A stretch of DNA of 64,000 bases from Actinoplanes xinjiangensis (GTDB taxonomy: Bacteria; Actinomycetota; Actinomycetes; Mycobacteriales; Micromonosporaceae), in NCBI RefSeq assembly GCF_003148685.1, contig NZ_QGGR01000007.1:186001-250000 (forward strand). The letters are read 5' to 3'. Position 1 is the first letter of the stretch. Each line of letters opens with the position of its first letter. The translations under genes and the position numbers were made by a program. The notes beneath the pieces are model-generated. The model did no database searches. It had not been told where the DNA came from and saw only the letters and a program-made list of their open reading frames with translations. This document shows positions 15,776 to 22,462 of the stretch, one piece after another.

Positions 15776-17112
15776 GCGCCGTCCTTCACCGTCAGTGCGA
15801 TCCGTTCCGGAATGCGCCGCCGGATCGACAGCACGGTCAGCGTCGCGATCCCCTGCGGCAGCGGTTCGCCGTCCTCGTCGAGCAGCGGCGGCAGCTCCAG
15901 GTCGATGCTCGACCGCACGGCGGGCAGCCGGCCGAGGCGGGCCATCAGCAGCCCCGACACCGTGTCGTAGTGGTCGTCCTCCGGCAGCCGCACACCGGTG
16001 GCCTCGGCGACCTCGTCGATCCGGGCCCGGCCGGGGACGAACCAGCCGTCACCGTCACGCTCGATCACCGGCTCGGGCAGATCGTCCTCGTCGCGGATCT
16101 CGCCGACCAGTTCCTCGGCCACGTCCTCCAGGGTGATGACCCCGGCGAACCCGCCGAACTCGTCGACCACCACCGCCATCTGCCGGTGCGCCGCCTTCAG
16201 CCGGTCCAGCACCACCGGCAGCGTGCACGACTCGGGCAGCGCCACCGGGTCCGCGGCCAGTTCCCGGACGGGGGTCGTCGACCGTACCGCCGGATCGAGG
16301 GCGACCACATCGTTGATCGACACCACGCCGATCACGTCGTCGAGGCCGTCGCCGGTCACCGGGAACCGGGAATGGCCGGTGTCCAGCAGATCCACCACCC
16401 GGGAGGCGGGCTCCGACGCGTTGATCGACGTCACGTCCATCCGCGGCCGCATCACCTCGGCGGCCGTCCGGCTGCGGAAGTCCAGCCCGTGATCGAGCAG
16501 CCGGGCCGCCCGCGCGTCCAGCGCCCCGTGGCTGCGCGACGTCTCGATGATCCGGTCCAGGTCCTCCGGGGTGGCACCCTGGGGCAGTTCCTCCACCGGT
16601 TCGATGCCGACCGTGCGCAGCAGCCGGGTCGCGGTCGCGTCGAACACCCGGATCAGCGGCCCCATCACGGTCAGGTAGATCACCGTGGACCGCGACAGTG
16701 CCCGGGCCACCGCCTCCGGCCTGGCGATCGCCAGGTTCTTCGGCGCCAGCTCACCCAGCACCATCTGCACCACCGTGGCGAACAGCAGAGCGAACACCGT
16801 CGAGATCGACGCGGTCACCGTCTTCGGCAGACCGGTCGCCCCGAGCAGCTCGGCGGTGCCCGCACCCAGGTAGGGCTCGGCGACATAACCGGCGAGCAAC
16901 GCGGTCACCGTGATGCCGACCTGGGAGCCGGACAACACGAACGACAGCCGCTGCGTCACCCCCAGAGCCCGCCGGGCCGCGGCGTCACCCTCGTCGGCGA
17001 GCACCCGCAGGCGCTCCCGGTCGACGGCCACGTAGGCGAACTCCTGGGCCACGAAATACCCGGTCGCCGCAGTCAACAGGACGATAGCCAGAATGCCGAT
17101 CGTGATCAGCAC
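15772..17112 (-). CDS. CNNM/CorC-type membrane protein with CBS pair and CorC_HlyC domain
   Basis: 446 aa. DUF21/CNNM membrane domain at about residues 1-195 (VLLTAATGYFVAQEFAYVAV, MVLGELAPKNLAIARPE), a CBS pair at about 215-340 (AEVMRPRMDVTSI, MAVVVDEFGGFAGVITLEDV) and a C-terminal CorC_HlyC domain (WFVPGRARIDEVAEATGVRL). The set is complete for the family, which is linked to divalent cation efflux or homeostasis. First gene of a two-gene operon with the shorter paralogue at 14696. The 700-bp region upstream contains the repeat array, so the promoter must lie close to the start. Confidence 0.9.
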   Translation of the reverse strand: MLITIGILAIVLLTAATGYFVAQEFAYVAVDRERLRVLADEGDAAARRALGVTQRLSFVLSGSQVGITVTALLAGYVAEPYLGAGTAELLGATGLPKTVTASISTVFALLFATVVQMVLGELAPKNLAIARPEAVARALSRSTVIYLTVMGPLIRVFDATATRLLRTVGIEPVEELPQGATPEDLDRIIETSRSHGALDARAARLLDHGLDFRSRTAAEVMRPRMDVTSINASEPASRVVDLLDTGHSRFPVTGDGLDDVIGVVSINDVVALDPAVRSTTPVRELAADPVALPESCTLPVVLDRLKAAHRQMAVVVDEFGGFAGVITLEDVAEELVGEIRDEDDLPEPVIERDGDGWFVPGRARIDEVAEATGVRLPEDDHYDTVSGLLMARLGRLPAVRSSIDLELPPLLDEDGEPLPQGIATLTVLSIRRRIPERIALTVKDGA

Positions 17113-17249
17113 GAACAGTCACCGCTCCAACGATCAAACACGCTCGGTAACCTAGCAGGCCCCCGGGTGGACCCGAGACCGCAGGCATTACCCGCCGCGC
17201 CACCCCTCACACCAGGTCGTCGTTTCTCTCACCCATCCGAACCGATCTC

Positions 17250-17262
17250 TTGTACGGCCACC
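17250..17262 (+). repeat. Copy 2 of dispersed 13-bp motif TTGTACGGCCACC
   Basis: Identical to 8111-8123 and, on the other strand, 52981-52993. It lies about 140 bp upstream of the CorC-type gene start, in non-coding sequence. The rest of 17113-17427 contains no gene or other clear signal. Confidence 0.6.
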
Positions 17263-17427
17263 AAAGGCACCGTGAGCCACACCGCGACATCCGCCCGCGG
17301 CCCGGCCGCAGCGCGACCGCCGGGCGGATGCGGTGCTCACCGCCTGCCACGTCGCCCACAACCCGCCGAAGGGCCCCCCGCAGAATCGGATCCGGCCCCT
17401 TCCCGATCCGACAGAGAGCCGCCCTCC

Positions 17428-17815
17428 GGCTGGCCGCCACCGCTGTCTCAGGCCCTCCGAGACGTTGGTGGGAACCAGCCGGACTGCCCGACGTACCGGG
17501 CTGCCGGGCTCGGCTGGCTGTCACCGCTGTCTCGCGGCCTTTGAGACGTTGGTGGGGGCCAGCCGGAGTGCCGGGCTGCCGGGCTCGGCTGGTTGTCACC
17601 GCTGTCTCGCGGCCTTTGAGACGTTGGTGGGGGCCAGCCGGAGTGCCGGACGTGCCGGGCTGCCGGGCGCGGCTGGTTGTCACCGCTGTCTCAGGCCCTC
17701 CGAGACGTTGGTGGGAACCAGCCGGACTGCCGGACGTGCCGGGCTGCCGGGCTGGCGGGTGCGGCTGGTTGTCACCGCTGTCTCGGGGGCTTTGAGACAG
17801 CGGTGACAACCAGCC
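17428..17815. repeat. Array of five related palindromic units ending in a perfect hairpin
   Basis: Units begin at 17428, 17512, 17587, 17671 and 17763 (75-92 bp apart). Each opens with GGCTGG, then CACCGCTGTCTC, a short loop and GAGAC. In the first four the second arm has decayed to GAGACGTTGGTGGG. The last unit is perfect: 22-bp arms at 17763-17784 and 17794-17815 with a 9-nt loop. It lies just beyond the 3' end of the azoreductase gene (stop at 17831, minus strand), so it may also stop transcription, although no T-run follows. Related perfect hairpins occur at 29665 and 39875. Confidence 0.85.
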
Positions 17816-17830
17816 GGGGGTGGGGGGTGG

Positions 17831-18466
17831 TTACGGGGCTGCGGTCAGCAACTTGGCGGTCTCTGCTGCCTGGGCGTGGGCCGAGCGGCGGGCGGCGTCG
17901 GCGTCGGCGGTGGCCAGGTTGGGGCGGAAGTGGACCGGGCTGATGTCGGTGACGCCGGCCCAGCGGAGCCAGTCCTCGAAGTAGGGGGCCTGGAAGTCGG
18001 CGCCGAACGTGGGCGGGCGCCCTGGCCCGTACACCGCACTGGTGTAGACGACCGCGGCGCGTTTGCCCCGCAGCAACCCGGTGTAGCCGCTCTCCGGGTC
18101 GAAGCCGAAGGCGAGGCCGGGCTGGCTGACGACGTCGATGAACTGCTTCAGGATGTACGGGACTCCGGCGTTCCACATGGGCACGCTGAACAGGTAGGTG
18201 TCGGCGGCGTCGAAGCGGCGGAACGTGGCGATGGCCGCGTCCCAGGCCCGGGCCGCGTCACCGGAGGGCTGCCGGCCGGCGAAGACGGTCATCTTCGCGG
18301 CGACCGCGTCGGGACCAAACGGCGGTAGTGCCCCGTCCCACAGGTCCCACTCGTCGATGGATGCGTCGGGGTTCACCTCCCGGACGGTGTCGAGGAAGGT
18401 GCGGGCGACGGCCAGGGACTCGGAGTCGCGGCCGCGCGGGGAGGAGGAGATGTGCAGAAGCTTCAC
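17831..18466 (-). CDS. azoR: FMN-dependent NADH:quinone oxidoreductase / azoreductase (AzoR/AcpD family)
   Basis: 211 aa flavodoxin-fold enzyme. The FMN phosphate loop is VKLLHISSSPRGRDSESLAV at the N-terminus; FSVPMWNAGVPYILKQFIDVV and the later GLLRGKRAAVVYTSAVYG match the AzoR fold. Members reduce quinones or azo bonds in two-electron steps, often as thiol or quinone stress defence. GTG 18466 has GGGAG 7 nt upstream. It is divergent from a MarR gene, with two perfect TGCGTGCGCACGCA palindromes between them, so it is very likely the MarR target. Confidence 0.9.
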   Translation of the reverse strand: MKLLHISSSPRGRDSESLAVARTFLDTVREVNPDASIDEWDLWDGALPPFGPDAVAAKMTVFAGRQPSGDAARAWDAAIATFRRFDAADTYLFSVPMWNAGVPYILKQFIDVVSQPGLAFGFDPESGYTGLLRGKRAAVVYTSAVYGPGRPPTFGADFQAPYFEDWLRWAGVTDISPVHFRPNLATADADAARRSAHAQAAETAKLLTAAP

Positions 18467-18491
18467 GGTGGTTCTCCCGTTGAGAAGTGAA

Positions 18492-18533
18492 TGCGTGCGC
18501 ACGCACATTCCTACTCCGTTGCGTGCGCACGCA
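18492..18533. promoter_or_regulatory. Two MarR-type operators, TGCGTGCGCACGCA
   Basis: Perfect 14-bp palindromes at 18492-18505 and 18520-18533, 28 bp centre to centre, fill the azoR-MarR divergent region. Their identity and position fit cooperative repression of both genes by the MarR dimer. Confidence 0.65.
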
Positions 18534-18556
18534 CAAGAATTCGGTAGGCTCCGGTG

Positions 18557-18988
18557 ATGAGCGACACCGACGTGGCCGCGTGGGCGGCCCTGCTGCGGGT
18601 TCACGCCGCGGTGGTCCCGGCTCTCGACCGGGAGCTCCAGGCCGCCTGCTCACTGCCCCTCACCTGGTACGACGTTCTGCTCGAACTGAACTACGCACCC
18701 GAGCGGCGGCTCAGCATGGGCGAACTCGGCCAGCGGGCGGTGGTCAGCCGCACCCGGGTCAGCCGGGTCGTCGACGCCCTCGCCGAGGCCGGGCTCGTCA
18801 CCCGGGAGAGCAACCCCGACGACCGGCGGTCCGCGTACGCGACACTCACCGACGCGGGACTGGAACGATTCCGGGCCGCCGGACCGGTCTACCTGGACGG
18901 GATCAGACGGCACTTCACCAGCCTGATCACGGCGGACGAGTCGCGTACGATCGCTGCTGCCCTGCAGAAAGTCCTCGACGCACGGTGA
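18557..18988 (+). CDS. MarR-family transcriptional regulator
   Basis: 143 aa, full length for a winged-helix MarR protein. The HTH is at about residues 50-80 (LSMGELGQRAVVSRTRVSRV) and the wing carries the family signature RESNPDDRRSAYATLTDAG (Asp-Arg-Arg). It should repress the divergent azoreductase and itself through the paired palindromes upstream. GTG 18554 is an alternative start one codon earlier. Its stop overlaps the start of an MFS transporter (GTGA), so the pump is in the same transcript and probably shares the inducer, for example quinones or phenolics. Confidence 0.9.
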   Translation: MSDTDVAAWAALLRVHAAVVPALDRELQAACSLPLTWYDVLLELNYAPERRLSMGELGQRAVVSRTRVSRVVDALAEAGLVTRESNPDDRRSAYATLTDAGLERFRAAGPVYLDGIRRHFTSLITADESRTIAAALQKVLDAR

Positions 18989-20181
18989 CCGGCGTCTCCT
19001 ACCGGGAGGTGCTGCGCAGCGGGCGGCTCGCCGGGGTGATCGCCGGCGACGCGGTCGGCAAACTCGGCGACGGCATGCTGTTCGTGGCGCTGCCGCTGCT
19101 CGCCCTCCAGATGCACGGGAGCCTGCGCCCCGCCGCCGCCGTCTCGATCATCATCTCCGCGCCGTACGTGGTGGCCATGGCACTGTCGCTGTACTTCGGC
19201 GCCGGCCGCCGACGGTTCCGGGCCCGGCTCGTCGTCGGCGCCGACGGGATCCTGCGTGCGGTCACGTTCGCGGTGTGCGGGCTGCTCGCCGACAGTGGCC
19301 GGATCGCGTTCGCCCCGCTGATCGTGGTGCTGGCCGCCGGATCCGCGCTGCGCCTGATGTCGGCGAGCGGGCGACGGCTGCTGGCCACCGGCATGGCCGG
19401 CGAACGGGCCCGGCTGTCGGTGAACGGCCTGCTCGGCACCTCCGACAGCCTCGCCATGTACGTCGTCGGCCCAGCCGTCGGCGGGGTGCTGGCCGCGGTC
19501 ACCCGGCCCGGGATCGCCGTCGCCGTCGGCGGATGCGCCTACCTGTCCCTGATCGTGTGCGCCACGCTGGCCCGCAGCGCCGCCGCCGACCCGGCCGCAC
19601 CGACCCGATCCGGGTGGTCGGTGCTGCGCCGCAACACCGTCGCCTACCGGCTGCTCGTGGTGGACTTCCTGTTCAACCTGTTCTACGGGCCGGTCGAGGT
19701 GGCGCTGCCGCTGCTCGTGACCGGTGACCTCGGGGCCGGGGCCGGTGCGCTCGGCACCCTCTGGACCTGCTTCGGCGCGGGCGCGCTCGGCGGTGCGGTG
19801 CTGACCGGACGGCTGCAACGGTTCCGTCCACAGGCGACGGTCGTGGTCATCATCGGCGGGTGGGCGGTCGCGATGGTGCTGCTGGCCTTCGCGCCCACGG
19901 TTCCGGTCGCGGCGGCGGCACTGATCGTCGGCGGGGTCCTGTACGGTCCGTTCCTCGCCGTCGCCTACACCCTCCTTCAGGACAACCTGGAGGAAGCGGA
20001 CCAGCAGCCGGTGCTCACCATCTACGCCGCCGGGATCGCCCTGGCGGCGCCACTCGGTCTCGGGGTGGGTGGGCCCGTGGTGACGCTCCTCGGCGCCCGC
20101 GGCGGAGTGTTCGCGTCGGCGCTGGTCACGGCCGTCCTCGCCCCGGCCGTGTGGTGGTGGATCCGCCCCCGGTCGTCCTGA
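18985..20181 (+). CDS. MFS transporter, MarR-coupled
   Basis: 398 aa with about 12 hydrophobic helices. It begins VTGVSYREVLRSGRLAGVIA, and the second helix region carries GDAVGKLGDGMLFVALPLL. The style (ATGMAGERARLSVNGLLGTS, LRRNTVAYRLLVVDFLFN) is that of MFS_3/enterobactin-exporter-like actinobacterial pumps. Translationally coupled to the MarR gene by a 4-bp overlap. Export of a toxic quinone-like compound that also induces azoR is a reasonable inference; the substrate is not visible from sequence. Confidence 0.85.
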   Translation: MTGVSYREVLRSGRLAGVIAGDAVGKLGDGMLFVALPLLALQMHGSLRPAAAVSIIISAPYVVAMALSLYFGAGRRRFRARLVVGADGILRAVTFAVCGLLADSGRIAFAPLIVVLAAGSALRLMSASGRRLLATGMAGERARLSVNGLLGTSDSLAMYVVGPAVGGVLAAVTRPGIAVAVGGCAYLSLIVCATLARSAAADPAAPTRSGWSVLRRNTVAYRLLVVDFLFNLFYGPVEVALPLLVTGDLGAGAGALGTLWTCFGAGALGGAVLTGRLQRFRPQATVVVIIGGWAVAMVLLAFAPTVPVAAAALIVGGVLYGPFLAVAYTLLQDNLEEADQQPVLTIYAAGIALAAPLGLGVGGPVVTLLGARGGVFASALVTAVLAPAVWWWIRPRSS

Positions 20182-20238
20182 ATATCTTGCGGGGAGCCGG
20201 TCGCTCTTGTGCGGCGTGGCTGTCCCCTCGCGTCTGCC

Positions 20239-20436
20239 GACGGGATCCGTTCGCTTCTGCGGACCGGTCCCTTCGCCTCGGCGGACCGGTCCCTTCGCCT
20301 CGGCGGACCGGTCCCTTCGCCTTGGCGGACCGGTCCCTTCGCCTTGGCGGACCGGTCCCTTCGCTTTTGCGAACCGGTCCCTTCGCTTCTGCGGACGGAT
20401 TCCTTCGCCTCGGCGGACGGGATGCCGGCGACGGTG
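20239..20436. repeat. Nine-unit 22-bp tandem array of GGACCGGTCC palindromes
   Basis: Units start every 22 bp (20239, 20261, 20283, 20305, 20327, 20349, 20371, 20393, 20415). Five carry the perfect 10-bp palindrome GGACCGGTCC followed by CTTCGCCTYGGC; the next has GAACCGGTCC and the end units are degenerate. Twenty-two bp is about two helical turns, so all palindromes face the same side of the DNA. Non-coding, 57 bp after the MFS gene. There are no unique spacers, so it is not a CRISPR. Confidence 0.9.
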
Positions 20437-20919
20437 GGGTCGCACAGAGCGCGATTGTGTGTCCGGGCCGTCGTGATAGCGACGATGAACGACCACGAAT
20501 GGCCGATTGTGTGTTCCTGTCCCGCTCCAGACGAGGGTGAGAGCACACGTTCGCTGATTGTGTGATCTGAGCGAGGGTGGCCCACCTGTTCGCTTGCGGG
20601 GGATTCGAGTGAGGGTGGCGCACCCGTTCGCTGGCGGGGTGATTCCGTCGGCATGTCGGCACGGGTTCGAGGGGGATGGCGGCGCGGGGAGGGGCGGTTT
20701 TGGGGACGGATTATCGGTGGTGGGCGGGAGTAAGGTGAGCGACGAGACGGCTGTCGTCGATGCGGCTGTCCTGATGCGACCGGGAACCACGGAGAGCGTC
20801 GACCCGCGCCCCCAGCCCGGCGGCCGCGCTGGAGGGTGGGAGTGGGCAGCCTCTCGCGTGGTGGCTGCGGGACTGTCGGCGTTGGGCGGGACGGCTCCGG
20901 GCGTACCGGGAAAGGGGTG
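20437..20919. other. Non-coding spacer with imperfect 38-40 bp repeats
   Basis: No gene is supported. GAGGGTG units recur at 20533, 20573 and 20611, each followed by a CACnnGTTCGCT core, and GATTGTGTG occurs three times between 20450 and 20565. The last 200 bp before the LacI gene show no repeat and no clear promoter. Confidence 0.5.
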
Positions 20920-21915
20920 ATGGTGGATCCCACCTCGAGTGACCGCCCGACGATGGCCGAGATCGCACATGCCGCGGGGGTTTCTCTCGCCACCGTGTCG
21001 AAGGTGTGGAACGGGCGCGCCGACGTCTCCGACCGCACCCGGGACCGGGTCGAGGAGCTGTTGCGGGTTCATGGCTACCGGGGCCGGCGGCAGTGGCACA
21101 CCGAGGCGGCGGGCACCGTCGACGTGATCTTCTCGGAGATCGACTGCGCGTGGGAGGGCGAGCATCTGCGCGGCATCGAGGCGGCCGCGCACGAGGCCGG
21201 GGCCCGGGTCGTGGTGTCGTCGCTGGACCGTGGGGAGACGGCGCGGCGGCAGCTGCTGCAGCGGTTGCGGGCCGGGCGCACCGACGGGGCGATCCTCGCG
21301 ACGATGACCGCCGCCGGGCCGCTGGTGGCCGCATTGAACAGGCTGAATGTTCCGGTGGTGGCGCTCGATCCGCTGCGCGCGCCGGCCGGGGATCTGCTGA
21401 GTGTGGATGCCGCGAACTTCGCCGGGGCGCGGGCGGCCACCGCGCATCTGCTGGAGCTGGGGCATCGGCGGATCGGGCTGGTCGCCGGGCTGGACCAGTT
21501 GCTGTGCAGCCGGGCGCGGCTGGACGGGTTCCTGGCCGCGCACGACGAGGCCGGGGTTCCGCCGGATCTCGATCTGGTCGAGCACGGTGAGTTCGACTTC
21601 CCGTCCGGGATCGCCGCGGGTGGCCGCCTGCTGGACCGCAGTGTTCCGCCGACGGCGGTGTTCGCGATGAGCGACTACATGGCGATCGGGGTGTATGAGG
21701 CTGCTCGGCTGCGCGGAGTGTCCGTTCCTGATCAGTTGAGTGTGGTCGGGTTCGACGATCTGCCGGGGGCGCGCTGGGCGGCGCCGCCGCTGACCACCGT
21801 CCGGCAGCCGTTGCGGGAGATGGGCGCGCTCGCCGTCCGCACGGCGCTCGGCCTGGCTGGGGGCGGGGTACTCGACACCCAACTGGTGGTCCGGGAGAGC
21901 ACCGCGCCGATCTGA
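20920..21915 (+). CDS. LacI-family transcriptional regulator
   Basis: 331 aa. The LacI HTH is at residues 13-35 (TMAEIAHAAGVSLATVSKVW), with the hinge region NGRADVSDRTRDRVEELLRV. A periplasmic-binding-protein-like sensor domain follows (about 65-331), containing LSVDAANFAGARAATAHLLE, GHRRIGLV and DQLSVVGFDDLPGARWA. It is likely a sugar-responsive repressor. AAAGGGG lies immediately upstream, so GTG 20923 may be the true start. No sugar gene is adjacent; both flanks are repeat-rich spacers, so its target is not evident here. Confidence 0.88.
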   Translation: MVDPTSSDRPTMAEIAHAAGVSLATVSKVWNGRADVSDRTRDRVEELLRVHGYRGRRQWHTEAAGTVDVIFSEIDCAWEGEHLRGIEAAAHEAGARVVVSSLDRGETARRQLLQRLRAGRTDGAILATMTAAGPLVAALNRLNVPVVALDPLRAPAGDLLSVDAANFAGARAATAHLLELGHRRIGLVAGLDQLLCSRARLDGFLAAHDEAGVPPDLDLVEHGEFDFPSGIAAGGRLLDRSVPPTAVFAMSDYMAIGVYEAARLRGVSVPDQLSVVGFDDLPGARWAAPPLTTVRQPLREMGALAVRTALGLAGGGVLDTQLVVRESTAPI

Positions 21916-22462
21916 CGCCGGCGGGCGCGGGCAGGAGAGAGCCGCGAGGCGGGAACGGCTGCGGGGCCCGCGGCGCGGGCACGGGCGAGGGCCGACGGAG
22001 CGTGAGTCGCGGGCGGGGCGTGAAGCGAGGGCGGGGCGCGAAGCGAGGGCGAGGCGCGAAGCGAGGGCGAGGCGCGGGCCGGGGGTGAAGCGCGGGCGGG
22101 AGCGGGGGAGAAGCGAAACGAGAGCGGAGTGAGAGAGCGATCCGCCATGCTGGACGGACATCGCACCCGAGGGAGCGGTGGGGGCCGGCCCGCTGCCCAC
22201 GGGGACCCTTCGCATGACCGGTGGCCGAGCAGGTGGGGACCCGCTCGCGTAACGCGCAACGGCCCGGGACTGTGTTGAGGGTGGCAGGCCGGTCCGCCCC
22301 ACCGCCGCAGACGCGACGAGCCCGGCGCGAGCGCGCCGACGAGCCGGGCCACCGCAAGCGCACGACGACCCGGTGCCCGCCGCAGGCGCGCGACGAGCGG
22401 GGCCCACCGAAGGCGACGAGCGGGGCCCACCGAAGGCGTCGTAAGGGCTACGCTGAGCGACC
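21916..22462. other. GC-rich repeat spacer between LacI and AfsR-like genes
   Basis: No gene is supported. It contains three and a half 18-bp units GGGCGRGGCGYGAAGCGA (22011-22064 and a partial copy after), then GAGCGGGGGAGAAGCGAAACG-like purine tracts, and two exact 23-bp units at 22392-22437 with core GACGAGCGGGGCCCACCGAA. The second pair ends about 25 bp before the AfsR-like start and may influence its expression. Confidence 0.5.

Noticed and set aside
14696..17112. Hemolysin (virulence) genes
   Set aside because: The DUF21-CBS architecture is that of CNNM/CorC cation-handling proteins; the hemolysin label is historical.
17428..17815. CRISPR or IS remnant
   Set aside because: The intervals between palindromes are themselves repeated rather than unique, and no transposase fragment or target duplication is seen.
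20239..20436. CRISPR array
   Set aside because: Units are contiguous 22-bp repeats with no unique spacers, and no cas gene is in the window.
18889..22407. A very long open frame on the minus strand (over 1100 codons)
   Set aside because: It runs antisense through the MFS and LacI genes and both repeat spacers, has Arg/Pro/His-rich composition, and is open only because of high GC.
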